Positions 43,923-52,385 of a stretch of 64,000 bases of DNA are shown here, piece after piece. Position numbers and translations under genes: made by a program. A model generated the notes under the pieces. It saw only the letters and a program-made list of their open reading frames with translations. It did no database searches and had not been told where the DNA came from. The DNA lies in contig NZ_JBPYCR010000016.1 in the NCBI RefSeq assembly GCF_051846915.1, positions 10,390-74,389 on the forward strand, written 5' to 3'. The DNA is from JBPYCR01 sp051846915 (GTDB lineage: Bacteria; Bacillota; Bacilli; Bacillales; Amphibacillaceae). Each line of letters starts with the position of its first letter. Position 1 is the stretch's first letter.

Positions 43923-44363
43923 ATGAAACTTCATGAATTGCAATCAGCAGCAGAAACTCGAAAATCTCGTAAACGTGTTGGTCGTGGACCATCTTCTGGT
44001 CACGGTAAAACATCCGGACGTGGACATAAAGGTCAAAATGCACGTTCAGGTGGCGGTGTGCGTCCAGGATTCGAAGGCGGACAAATGCCATTATTCCAAC
44101 GTTTGCCAAAACGTGGTTTTACAAATATTCATCGTAAAGAGTTTGCTATTGTAAACTTGGATACGTTAAATCAATTTGAAGACGGCACGGAAATTACACC
44201 AGAGCTATTACTTGAAGAAGGTGTCGTAAGTAAAATGAAGACGGGTATTAAAGTACTCGCCAAAGGCACGATTGAAAAGAAATTAACGGTAAAGGCTCAT
44301 AAGTTTTCAGCTGCTGCTAAAGAAGCGATAGAGACGGCTGGCGGTAAAACAGAGGTGATTTAA
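43923..44363 (+). CDS. rplO: 50S ribosomal protein L15
   Basis: L15 is a late assembly protein. The 146-residue protein has the glycine- and lysine-rich N-terminal extension (KRVGRGPSSGHGKTSGRGHK) and GGQMPLFQRLPKRGFTNI. AAGGAGGTG precedes the ATG. Its stop shares one base with the secY start (TAATG), coupling ribosomal and translocase synthesis. Confidence 0.97.
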   Translation: MKLHELQSAAETRKSRKRVGRGPSSGHGKTSGRGHKGQNARSGGGVRPGFEGGQMPLFQRLPKRGFTNIHRKEFAIVNLDTLNQFEDGTEITPELLLEEGVVSKMKTGIKVLAKGTIEKKLTVKAHKFSAAAKEAIETAGGKTEVI

Positions 44364-45658
44364 TGTTCCGTACAATCTCCAACTTTATTAAAATAGGTGA
44401 CATTAGACGGAAAATCGTTTTTACATTGTTAATGTTGGTCATTTTTCGTCTTGGAACATTTATTCCGGTTCCTTTTACAAATAAAGAAGCAATCGACTTC
44501 ATGAATCAACAAAATGTATTCGGCTTTTTAAACACATTCGGCGGTGGAGCATTACAGAACTTCTCCATCCTCGCAATGGGTATTATGCCGTACATTACTG
44601 CATCGATTATTATGCAGCTTTTGCAAATGGATGTAGTCCCGAAGTTTTCCGAATGGAAGAAACAAGGGGAAATGGGTCGAAAGAAGCTTGCACAAGTAAC
44701 GCGTTATGGAACAATCGTACTGGCTTTTGTCCAGGCCATTGCTATGTCGATTGGCTTTAATGCCATGGCTGGCGGCTTGTTGATAAAAGATCCGGGTATT
44801 ATGAAGTTTTTAGTTATTGCGATTGTACTAACGAGTGGAACGGCATTTTTAATGTGGTTAGGGGAACAAATAACTGCCAATGGTGTCGGAAACGGTATTT
44901 CCATTATTATCTTTGCTGGGATCGTTGCCGCAGTACCAAATGGCATTAAACAGTTATACAGTCAATACTTCATCAACCCAGGTGATGAGTTGTTTATCAA
45001 CATTATTATCGTTACGTTAATCGCGTTGGTTGTTATTGCAGTGACTGTAGGTGTTATTTATATTCAACAGGCACTTCGGAAAATACCAATTCAATACGCT
45101 AAAAAGCTTGTTAATCGTTCACCAGTTGGTGGGCACTCCGCACATTTACCACTAAAAGTAAATGCTGCAGGTGTTATCCCGGTAATATTTGCAATTGCAT
45201 TTATCGTTGCACCACGAACGGTCGCTAGTTTTTTTGAGGGTAATCAAATCGCTTCAACGATTGAAACGATTTTTGACTATACGCAACCAATTGGTATGAT
45301 ACTGTATGTAGTATTGATAATTGCCTTTACGTATTTCTATACATTTGTTCAAGTTAATCCGGAACAGATGGCAGAAAACTTGCAAAAACAAGGTGGATAT
45401 ATTCCGGGCATTCGTCCTGGTAAAAATACAGAAACGTATCTTACGCGTGTCCTGTATCGCTTAACCTTTGTGGGCTCGATCTTTTTAGCTGCAGTATCTG
45501 TATTGCCGATCTTATTAGGCGGTCTTGCCGGTTTGCCTACAGCGGTACAAATTGGCGGCACAAGCTTACTAATCGTTGTCGGTGTTGCACTGCAGACGAT
45601 GAAACAATTAGAAAGTCAGCTCGTAAAGCGGCATTACAAAGGATTTATCAGATCATAA
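44363..45658 (+). CDS. secY: Preprotein translocase subunit SecY
   Basis: SecY is the protein-conducting channel of the Sec system in the cytoplasmic membrane. The 431-residue protein has ten membrane spans. Conserved blocks include FNFS-like plug region LQNFSILAMGIMPYITASII, GEQITANGVGNGISIIIF, and the ribosome/SecA loop KLVNRSPVGGHSAHLPLKVN and MKQLESQLVKRHYKGFI. It overlaps rplO by one base. About 300 bases of repeat-derived sequence separate it from adk, whereas the two are close together in B. subtilis. Confidence 0.97.
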   Translation: MFRTISNFIKIGDIRRKIVFTLLMLVIFRLGTFIPVPFTNKEAIDFMNQQNVFGFLNTFGGGALQNFSILAMGIMPYITASIIMQLLQMDVVPKFSEWKKQGEMGRKKLAQVTRYGTIVLAFVQAIAMSIGFNAMAGGLLIKDPGIMKFLVIAIVLTSGTAFLMWLGEQITANGVGNGISIIIFAGIVAAVPNGIKQLYSQYFINPGDELFINIIIVTLIALVVIAVTVGVIYIQQALRKIPIQYAKKLVNRSPVGGHSAHLPLKVNAAGVIPVIFAIAFIVAPRTVASFFEGNQIASTIETIFDYTQPIGMILYVVLIIAFTYFYTFVQVNPEQMAENLQKQGGYIPGIRPGKNTETYLTRVLYRLTFVGSIFLAAVSVLPILLGGLAGLPTAVQIGGTSLLIVVGVALQTMKQLESQLVKRHYKGFIRS

Positions 45659-45659
45659 A

Positions 45660-45950
45660 CTTGGCAGAAAAGGAAGGTTAAAACTTTCTTACTGCATACT
45701 GGCTAAATGCGCGATGTTTTGGGCTTACGGTTTTTTCGTCCTATCGGAAACGTCCGGTCACATGGCGATACCCCGCCCGATCGCAATATCAAAGCGCCAG
45801 TATTAGCATGGAGCTACCCTATAGCTGCTTGCATCAAGCAACAGACATTTACCTAGGGTGCACATAGCTTAATCGGCTAAAAGCATTCATCGTTCTGCGA
45901 GAGCTTAGCCGGCGCCAGAGATGTGACTTCTCTGCCAATGAGAGCGAGGG
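45660..45950. repeat. Composite repeat region (family B start, then family A-like fragments)
   Basis: The start, TTGGCAGAAAAGGAAGG with ACTTTCTTACTGCATA, matches family B. Later, CACATAGCTTAATCGGC near 45862 and GCTTAGCCGGCGCC near 45904 resemble the outer arms of family A. The middle holds other inverted segments (GCGATGTTTTGGGC; AGCTACCCTATAGCTGCTTG). It appears to be a decayed stack of elements lying within the secY-adk operon. No gene is seen. Confidence 0.6.
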
Positions 45951-45957
45951 AAAAGAT

Positions 45958-46602
45958 TTGAATTTAATTTTAATGGGGTTGCCCGGTGCCGGAAAAGGTA
46001 CACAGGCTGAAAAAATCAATGAACAATATAAAATCCCGCATATTTCCACTGGAGATATGTTTCGCTTAGCAATTAAAGAAGGGACACCGCTCGGTAAAAA
46101 GGCGAAAGAGTTCATGGACCAAGGTGCGCTTGTTCCTGACGAGGTAACAATCGGAATTGTGCAGGAACGATTGGCCATGGACGATTGTAAAGACGGCTTT
46201 TTATTGGATGGATTTCCACGAACGATTGCACAAGCAGAAGCATTAAAAGATCTGTTGGCAAATATGGATAAAAAAATAGATGATGTTATTCACGTAGACG
46301 TCCCGGAAGAAAAATTGATGGAGCGCCTCACTGGGCGTCGCGTTTGTCCGACTTGCGGGAGAACATACCATGTTGTATATAATCCCCCGGAGAAAGACGG
46401 CATTTGTGATAAAGATGGTACAACGTTAATTCAACGAGATGATGACACAGCTGACACCGTAAAAAATCGTTTAGCAGTTAACATCAAACAAACGGAACCA
46501 CTGTTGGATTTTTACAAACAAGAAGGTACACTGATAACAATTAATGGTGATCAGCAAATTACTGATGTATTTAAGGACATACAGAAGCAGCTTGAGAAAT
46601 AA
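45958..46602 (+). CDS. adk: Adenylate kinase
   Basis: Adenylate kinase interconverts ATP plus AMP with two ADP. The 214-residue protein starts at TTG behind GAGCGAGGG. The P-loop GLPGAGKGTQ is at residues 7-16; the AMP-binding site includes STGDMFR and LLDGFPRTIAQAE. The LID has the Gram-positive zinc site: CPTC near 130-133, and C-D-K-D near 150-153. In B. subtilis map follows; here a 177-base gene-free gap leads to the KOW protein. Confidence 0.97.
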   Translation: MNLILMGLPGAGKGTQAEKINEQYKIPHISTGDMFRLAIKEGTPLGKKAKEFMDQGALVPDEVTIGIVQERLAMDDCKDGFLLDGFPRTIAQAEALKDLLANMDKKIDDVIHVDVPEEKLMERLTGRRVCPTCGRTYHVVYNPPEKDGICDKDGTTLIQRDDDTADTVKNRLAVNIKQTEPLLDFYKQEGTLITINGDQQITDVFKDIQKQLEK

Positions 46603-46779
46603 GCAGTGAAGCAGTTCGAAAATAACACAGAATAGATGCAATCCAGCTTGTTAAAAGTTATAATGTATTACGTAGCAATTCAATGGACGTGTACAACTTA
46701 CTATGCTTAAGTGACGCAGGATGTTCCTATGTTCCATTTATATGTCAATTAAATTATAGCTCTTGAGTGAAGGTGATCG

Positions 46780-47118
46780 TTGTTGAACGAAACTGATTCG
46801 GTACCGCAATTGGGGCAAATTGTTCGTATATTGCAAGGCCGGGAAAACGGTCAGTATGCGATAGTCATTAAGGTAATTGACGATCGGTATGTCATGCTGG
46901 CGGACGGAGAAAAGCGAAAATATGATCGCCCGAAAAAGAAAAACAGGCATCATATTGAACTTGTGGACTATGTGTCTTCCGAAGTGCAAAGCAGTCTTCT
47001 GGAAACTGGTCGTGTCACAAATGGTAAGTTGCGATTTGCCATAGCAAAATTTACAAACGAGGTTGTGACTGATTTGAAGAAGGGAGATCAACACGATGGC
47101 GAAAGACGATGTAATTGA
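46780..47118 (+). CDS. KOW-domain RNA-binding protein (L14e/YbzG-like)
   Basis: The 112-residue protein has a KOW-like N-terminal half (GQIVRILQGRENGQYAIVIK, then DDRYVMLADGEKRKYDRPKK) like the small RNA-binding protein found between map and infA in Bacillaceae. It is probably ribosome-linked, but the role is unknown. Two adjacent TTG codons (46780, 46783) follow GAAGGTGA; either may start translation. The basic segment PKKKNRHHIEL suggests RNA binding. Its last 23 bases overlap infA, so the two are likely coupled. Confidence 0.82.
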   Translation: MLNETDSVPQLGQIVRILQGRENGQYAIVIKVIDDRYVMLADGEKRKYDRPKKKNRHHIELVDYVSSEVQSSLLETGRVTNGKLRFAIAKFTNEVVTDLKKGDQHDGERRCN

Positions 47119-47314
47119 AATGGAAGGCGTTGTAACGGATACATTGCCAAATGCAATGTTTAACGTTGAACTGGAAAATGGCCATACGGTATTGGCGCAT
47201 GTGTCAGGTAAAATTCGAATGCACTTCATCCGTATTTTACCGGGTGATAAAGTGACAGTAGAGTTATCACCGTATGATTTAACTAAAGGCCGTATCACAT
47301 ACCGTTACAAATAA
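47096..47314 (+). CDS. infA: Translation initiation factor IF-1
   Basis: IF-1 blocks the ribosomal A site during initiation. The 72-residue OB-fold protein starts [20 protein letters not shown] and ends [12 protein letters not shown], as in the family. AAGGGAG within the upstream gene acts as ribosome site. The overlap with the KOW gene is 23 bases. Confidence 0.97.
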
Positions 47315-47340
47315 GCTCCGATATAAAAGGAGGTAAAACA

Positions 47341-47454
47341 ATGAAAGTTAGAGCATCTGTAAAACCAATCTGTGAAAAATGCAAAGTCATTAAGCGTAAA
47401 GGCAAAGTAATGGTGATTTGTGAAAATCCGAAGCATAAACAAAAACAAGGGTAA
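47341..47454 (+). CDS. rpmJ: 50S ribosomal protein L36
   Basis: This 37-residue protein, [18 protein letters not shown] at its start, has the zinc ligands CEKC, a later Cys (VICENP) and His (KHKQ), so it is the zinc-containing form. AAAGGAGG precedes the ATG. It is located between infA and rpsM, as usual. Confidence 0.96.
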
Positions 47455-47479
47455 CAAGAATAGGAGGTGTATGTAACTT

Positions 47480-47842
47480 ATGGCACGTATAGCAGGAATT
47501 GATCTCCCACGTGATAAACGAATCGTTATTGCTTTAACATCCATTTATGGAATCGGGAAATCTAATGCGAAAGAAGTTTTGCAGGCATCTGGTGTTTCTG
47601 AAGATACACGTGTACGTGATCTTACGGAAGATGAACTGGGCAAAATTCGTAAAGCAATAGATGAGTATACAATTGAAGGGGACCTTCGTCGTGAAGTTTC
47701 CTTAAATATTAAACGCCTGACGGAAATCGGCTCTTATCGCGGAATACGTCACCGTCGCGGTCTACCGGTTCGCGGACAAAAAACAAAAAACAATTCACGT
47801 ACTCGAAAGGGTCCACGTCGAAATGTTTCAGGTAAGAAATAA
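47480..47842 (+). CDS. rpsM: 30S ribosomal protein S13
   Basis: S13 bridges to the 50S subunit and touches P-site tRNA with its C-terminal tail. The 120-residue protein has the helix-two-turn-helix GIGKSNAKEVLQASGV and the C-terminal RHRRGLPVRGQKTKNNSRTR. TAGGAGGTG precedes the ATG by about 11 bases. Confidence 0.97.
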   Translation: MARIAGIDLPRDKRIVIALTSIYGIGKSNAKEVLQASGVSEDTRVRDLTEDELGKIRKAIDEYTIEGDLRREVSLNIKRLTEIGSYRGIRHRRGLPVRGQKTKNNSRTRKGPRRNVSGKK

Positions 47843-47865
47843 GCTATAAAGGAGGTTCGTATTAA

Positions 47866-48255
47866 ATGGCTCGTAAAACGCAAACACGTAAACGTCGAGT
47901 GAAAAAGACATTTGACGCTGGTATAGCGCATATTCATTCAACGTTCAACAATACTATCGTAACGATAACAGATACCCAAGGAAATGCAGTTGGCTGGAGT
48001 TCAGCAGGTGCGCTTGGCTTTAAAGGATCACGAAAGTCTACTCCGTTTGCTGCACAAATAGCTGCGGAAACTGCTGCTAAATCTGCCTTAGAAACAGGCA
48101 TGAAGACTTTGGAAGTAACGGTAAAAGGTCCTGGTGCAGGCCGTGAAGCTGCCATTCGCTCACTTCAGGCTGCCGGATTGGAAGTTACTGCAATTCGTGA
48201 TGTAACGCCGGTTCCTCATAATGGTTGTCGCCCGCCAAAAAGACGTCGAGTATAA
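47866..48255 (+). CDS. rpsK: 30S ribosomal protein S11
   Basis: S11 lies on the 30S platform by the mRNA exit. It has 129 residues with AHIHSTFNNTIVTITDTQGN and the C-terminal VTPVPHNGCRPPKRRRV signature. AAAGGAGG precedes the ATG. The 317-base gap to rpoA is longer than usual. Confidence 0.97.
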   Translation: MARKTQTRKRRVKKTFDAGIAHIHSTFNNTIVTITDTQGNAVGWSSAGALGFKGSRKSTPFAAQIAAETAAKSALETGMKTLEVTVKGPGAGREAAIRSLQAAGLEVTAIRDVTPVPHNGCRPPKRRRV

Positions 48256-48326
48256 TTATACCGTATAGATTTTGTCAACCTGTCTATAATGGTTATGATA
48301 GTAGAAGTGTATCGACTGTACAGTTG

Positions 48327-48350
48327 CATAGCTATTCCTTAATAGCTATG
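48327..48350 (+). other. Perfect stem-loop in the rpsK-rpoA spacer
   Basis: CATAGCTATT (48327-48336) pairs with AATAGCTATG (48341-48350) around CCTT. No T run follows. The 317-base spacer (48256-48572) also contains a TATAAT at 48284 without a suitable -35, and nothing else that I can name. Confidence 0.5.
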
Positions 48351-48572
48351 TCTGGTGAAAAGCAAACAAATTGCTATTCTTGACCATGCAAGCAATAACA
48401 AAGGCTTTTCCAGGTAAACCTTTATATACAGCTATGTGAGACAAAAAAGTACGAAAAGCAGTTCAGTGCAAAGTGGAAGATAGAATACTTGCCTGACTGG
48501 GGAATTTCGGTTATATAAGTGTTGCTTTAATCGGGATTTCGACGTTAAAGTTTTAAAGGAGGGCTTTACGGA

Positions 48573-49517
48573 ATGATCGAATTTGAAAAACCAAAAATTG
48601 AAACGGTTGAAATAAGCGACGATGCTACATTTGGAAAGTTTGTAGTAGAACCGCTTGAACGTGGATATGGTACCACACTAGGAAACTCCTTGCGTCGTAT
48701 CCTATTATCCTCACTCCCGGGAGCTGCTGTGACATCCGTTCAAATAGATGGTGCATTGCATGAATTTTCAACCATCGATGGAGTTGCTGAAGATGTAACA
48801 ACCATCGTGCTGAATCTGAAAAAGCTTGCACTTAAAATCTATTCGGATGAAGAGAAGACACTAGAACTTGATGTGCAGGGAGAAGGAGTAGTTACGGCTG
48901 CAGATTTAACTTATGACAGTGATGTAGAAGTATTGAACCCGGATTTGCACATTGCAACATTAAACAGCACGGGTAATTTATATATGAAAATAAATGCGGA
49001 ACGTGGTCGCGGCTATCGCCCTGCAGAAGAGAACAATCATGACAGCCAACCAATCGGCGTAATTCCGACGGATTCGATTTTTACTCCTGTAACTCGTGTA
49101 ACGTATCAAGTAGAGAATACACGAATCGGTCAAATATCTAACTATGACAAATTAACGTTGGATGTTTCGACAAACGGCAGTATTCGACCAGAGGAAGCTA
49201 TATCTTTAGGTGCTAAAGTATTTATGGAGCACTTGAATATATTTGTCAGTTTAACAGATGAAGCGCAAAATGCCGAAATTATGGTTGAAAAAGAAGAAGA
49301 CCAGAAAGAAAAAGTAATGGAAATGACCATCGAAGAATTGGATCTATCCGTACGCTCATATAACTGTCTGAAGCGAGCGGGCATTAACACCGTTCAGGAA
49401 TTGGCAGCTAAATCAGAAGAAGACATGATGAAGGTTCGCAACCTTGGTCGTAAATCACTTGATGAAGTAAAGTTAAAGCTTGCTGATTTGGATTTGGGCC
49501 TACGAAACGATGATTAA
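48573..49517 (+). CDS. rpoA: DNA-directed RNA polymerase subunit alpha
   Basis: The alpha subunit starts polymerase assembly and binds UP elements and activators through its C-terminal domain. The 314-residue protein has the N-terminal dimerisation domain (GYGTTLGNSLRRILLSSLPG near 32-51), an acidic linker (about 228-245) and the C-terminal domain with SVRSYNCLKRAGINTVQEL and RNLGRKSLDEVKLKL. AAAGGAGGG precedes the ATG. Confidence 0.98.
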   Translation: MIEFEKPKIETVEISDDATFGKFVVEPLERGYGTTLGNSLRRILLSSLPGAAVTSVQIDGALHEFSTIDGVAEDVTTIVLNLKKLALKIYSDEEKTLELDVQGEGVVTAADLTYDSDVEVLNPDLHIATLNSTGNLYMKINAERGRGYRPAEENNHDSQPIGVIPTDSIFTPVTRVTYQVENTRIGQISNYDKLTLDVSTNGSIRPEEAISLGAKVFMEHLNIFVSLTDEAQNAEIMVEKEEDQKEKVMEMTIEELDLSVRSYNCLKRAGINTVQELAAKSEEDMMKVRNLGRKSLDEVKLKLADLDLGLRNDD

Positions 49518-49712
49518 TTAGTAAACGGATCTTTATCGGGACAGCGATTGGCATTTTTTGCACGATGTAATGATCGTTCATGTTGTTCTTTTCGGGCAGC
49601 AATTCAATTGACCTGCCTAATGATCCATTTCGATTTCATGCAAACTATCCATTTTGCACCTTAAAATAACGGTTTTAAAACGTATAAGGGCTACGAAGGG
49701 CTTGCTTATTGT

Positions 49713-49800
49713 AGTGGATAAGAAAGGTTAGATGGGATTACTGCATATACAATGCACACTTTTGCCATCTAGACCCGGCGATATAAGCCAAGTTTTCTCA
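49713..49800. repeat. Dispersed repeat family B, copy 4 (diverged)
   Basis: GTGGATAAGAAAGGTTAGAT, then TTACTGCATATACAATGCAC, and the end GGCGATATAAGCCAAGTTTT align with the start, middle and end of family B. It lies between rpoA and rplQ, which are normally adjacent. The 210 bases before it (from 49518) have no other recognisable feature. Confidence 0.7.
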
Positions 49801-49898
49801 TCATTCTCGTGATGAAAGCTTAATCGGAATATAAACAAAAGTTTCTTCTGATAGAACCTTTGAGAATGCCCATGTTACTAGAAAGGGAGGGATTATTC

Positions 49899-50252
49899 GT
49901 GGCTAGAAAGCTAGGTCGAACAACAGAAAATCGGATGGCACTACTTCGCAATCTTGCTTCTGATTTAATTATTCATGAGCGGGTTGAAACGACAGAAGCT
50001 AAAGCAAAAGAGCTTAAGTCTGTAGTGGAAAAAATGATTACACTTGGGAAACGTGGAGATTTGCATGCACGCCGTCAAGCGGCATCATTTTTATATAACC
50101 AAGAAGCAAATGAAGACGAGAGTGTTATTCAGAAACTTTTCGATGACATTGCAGCGCGCTATGAGGATCGACAAGGTGGATATACACGTGTTCTTAAATT
50201 AGGTGCTCGTCGTGGTGACGGTGCTCCAATGGCTATCATTGAACTAGTTTAA
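49899..50252 (+). CDS. rplQ: 50S ribosomal protein L17
   Basis: L17 lies near the tunnel exit. I chose the GTG at 49899, about eight bases after AGGGAGGG, which gives 117 residues starting MARKLGRTTENRMALLR; the in-frame ATGs upstream lack a ribosome site and are not in the family. Diagnostic blocks: HERVETTEAKAKELKSVVEK and GGYTRVLKLGARRGDGAPMA. A terminator follows. Confidence 0.96.
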   Translation: MARKLGRTTENRMALLRNLASDLIIHERVETTEAKAKELKSVVEKMITLGKRGDLHARRQAASFLYNQEANEDESVIQKLFDDIAARYEDRQGGYTRVLKLGARRGDGAPMAIIELV

Positions 50253-50270
50253 TGGACCTTTTACGAATTC

Positions 50271-50320
50271 AAGGGCAGGACTGCATCTCTTCCATGAGGT
50301 GAATCCAGGCCCTTTTTTGC
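50271..50320 (+). terminator. Terminator after rplQ
   Basis: AAGGGC (50271-50276) pairs with GCCCTT (50309-50314) closing a longer imperfect stem, followed by a T run. It ends the alpha operon; the family A repeat starts directly after it. Confidence 0.75.
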
Positions 50321-50473
50321 TAGGTCAGAAAGCATAAAATTTTGTGCATAGCTGTCTAGCTTAAGCGCCCAGCCCCTCGAGGTCTTAAGCAATAACTCTT
50401 CGTGGCAGAAACCGCCACTACGATTTCTTGCTTAAGCTTGTCGGGGCTGACCAGGGCGCTTGCGCTTTTCTTA
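50321..50473. repeat. Dispersed repeat family A, copy 6 (compact, best preserved)
   Basis: After TAGGTCAGAAAGCATAAAAT comes GCATAGCTGTCTAGCTTAAG. Nested inverted arms follow: AAGCGCCC with GGGCGCTT, AGCCCC with GGGGCT, and CTTAAGCAA with TTGCTTAAG around a GTGGC/GCCAC hairpin. It closes GGCGCTTGCGCTTTTCTT. The whole can fold into one long hairpin of roughly 120 bases. It serves as the reference copy for the family. Confidence 0.85.
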
Positions 50474-50700
50474 CTTAGGGATAAAAACAAGGGAATCGGC
50501 CTGGCAAATTTTAATTGTTCTCGAGTATTTAGAACCGCACTATTCTAGTGTATACTAAGTAAGGTAGTATTTATAATCTAGAAATCCTAGCTAGAGTATT
50601 ACGGCAGGTTTCGTACAGCGATAGATATGTATGGGCTCTCTTTTTTTAGGAACCAATAGGAATTACCCGAGGCTGGTAGAGCTTTAGGGGAGGTTTAGCA

Positions 50701-51540
50701 ATGGAGAAAAAATTAATCGAGTTTAGAAATGTATCGTTTCGATACGGAGAAGAAGGGCCTTGGGCTTTAAGAAATTGCTCTTTTACGATTTATGAAAACG
50801 AGTGGGTAGCTATTATCGGGCATAATGGATCCGGTAAATCCACGATCGCTAAGTTAATGAATGGATTATTATTCCCGCAAGAAGGGGAAATAATTATAAA
50901 TGGTCAAACGCTAAATAAGGACACGATATGGGATGTTCGCAAGGAAGTCGGCATGGTTTTTCAAAACCCGGACAACCAGTTTGTCGGCGCTACCGTGCAG
51001 GATGATGTGGCATTTGGGATGGAAAATCGCGGATTCCCACGAGAAGACATGGTGAAGCGGATTGATGATTCATTGGCAGCTGTTGCGATGGAGGAGTATC
51101 GTTTAACCGAACCGCACCGCTTATCCGGCGGACAGAAGCAACGTGTTGCAATTGCCGGTGTGTTGGCTGTATCTCCACAAGTGCTTATACTAGATGAAGC
51201 AACGGCTATGCTAGATCCACAGGGAAGAATGGAAATTATGAAAACCGTGACAGATGTTCGTAGAGAGCATGCGTTATCGTTAATCACGATTACACATGAT
51301 TTGCATGAAGTTGTTCAGGCAGAACGTATCATTGTGTTAAATAAAGGCGAAATATGGGACGAAGGTACACCAAGAGCCATATTCCCGAAAAAAGAAGCGT
51401 TAATGAAAATGGGGCTTGACGTGCCATTTGTCGCTATTCTGGCAGATGAATTAAAACAAGCTGGAGTAACAATTACAAATGAGCCGTTAAATCATGAGGA
51501 ATTGTTGGAGGACTTATGGATATCACATTCAAAGATGTAG
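50701..51540 (+). CDS. ecfA1: ECF transporter ATPase EcfA1
   Basis: This is one of the two ABC ATPases of the energy-coupling factor module, which powers several vitamin-uptake S-components. It has 279 residues, with Walker A GHNGSGKST near residue 40, Q-loop in MVFQNPDNQFVG, signature LSGGQKQRV, and Walker B ending LILDEATAMLDP. GGGGAGG precedes the ATG. It overlaps ecfA2 by 25 bases. A possible promoter (TTAGAA, then TATACT) lies near 50529-50556. The order ecfA1-ecfA2-ecfT-truA is conserved in Bacillaceae. Confidence 0.95.
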   Translation: MEKKLIEFRNVSFRYGEEGPWALRNCSFTIYENEWVAIIGHNGSGKSTIAKLMNGLLFPQEGEIIINGQTLNKDTIWDVRKEVGMVFQNPDNQFVGATVQDDVAFGMENRGFPREDMVKRIDDSLAAVAMEEYRLTEPHRLSGGQKQRVAIAGVLAVSPQVLILDEATAMLDPQGRMEIMKTVTDVRREHALSLITITHDLHEVVQAERIIVLNKGEIWDEGTPRAIFPKKEALMKMGLDVPFVAILADELKQAGVTITNEPLNHEELLEDLWISHSKM

Positions 51541-52385
51541 GTTATACGTACCAACCGAATACGCCTTTTGAACATAAAGCGCTGGAGAATTTATCCTTCC
51601 ACATTCCTTCAGGCTCATTTGTTGCGGTCATCGGCCATACCGGCTCCGGTAAGTCAACAATGATTCAGCACCTTAACGGGTTGGTCATTCCGACGAAGGG
51701 TGAAGTAACCATTGGCGGTTACCACCTAACAAATACAAAGAAACTAAAAAATATTAAAGAACTGCGCAGTCAAGTCGGTGTTGTCTTTCAATATCCTGAA
51801 CATCAACTGTTTGAAGAAACGATAGAGAAAGATATTGCATTTGGCCCGGCGAACTTTGGTACTTCGACAAATGAAATCGACAAACGCATAAAGGAAATTA
51901 TTCCACAAGTCGGTATCGCCGAAGAACTTCTGCAGCGTTCTCCCTTTGAACTGAGTGGAGGACAGATGCGACGGGTAGCAATTGCCGGTGTGCTAGCGAT
52001 GAAGCCAAAGGTACTTGTGCTGGATGAGCCTACTGCCGGACTCGATCCACGTGGACAGACGGAAATCATGGATATGTTTTATCAGTTGCATAAGGAACAG
52101 GAATTAACGACCATGCTCGTCACACATAGTATGGAAGATGCGGTAAAATATGCCGACCATGTCATTATTTTAAACAAAGGCACGAAATATATGGAAGGAA
52201 AGCCCGAAGAAATCTTCGTACAGCAGGAAGCATTAAATCAGGTACAACTGGATGTCCCTGAAGTCGTGCATTTCTTGTCCAAGTTTGAACAGAAATTTCA
52301 TACGAAAATCCCTTTTACCGGGCAATCGATCAAAGAAATCGCCGAATCGATTCAGCATACGTTAAAAGGAGCTGAGTCAACATGA
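51516..52385 (+). CDS. ecfA2: ECF transporter ATPase EcfA2
   Basis: This second ATPase of the ECF module has 289 residues: Walker A GHTGSGKSTM, signature ELSGGQMRRVAIAGVLAMKP, Walker B VLVLDEPTAGLDP. It starts within the end of ecfA1 with TTGGAGG upstream and overlaps ecfT by four bases (ATGA), consistent with a tightly coupled complex of fixed stoichiometry. Confidence 0.95.
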   Translation: MDITFKDVGYTYQPNTPFEHKALENLSFHIPSGSFVAVIGHTGSGKSTMIQHLNGLVIPTKGEVTIGGYHLTNTKKLKNIKELRSQVGVVFQYPEHQLFEETIEKDIAFGPANFGTSTNEIDKRIKEIIPQVGIAEELLQRSPFELSGGQMRRVAIAGVLAMKPKVLVLDEPTAGLDPRGQTEIMDMFYQLHKEQELTTMLVTHSMEDAVKYADHVIILNKGTKYMEGKPEEIFVQQEALNQVQLDVPEVVHFLSKFEQKFHTKIPFTGQSIKEIAESIQHTLKGAEST

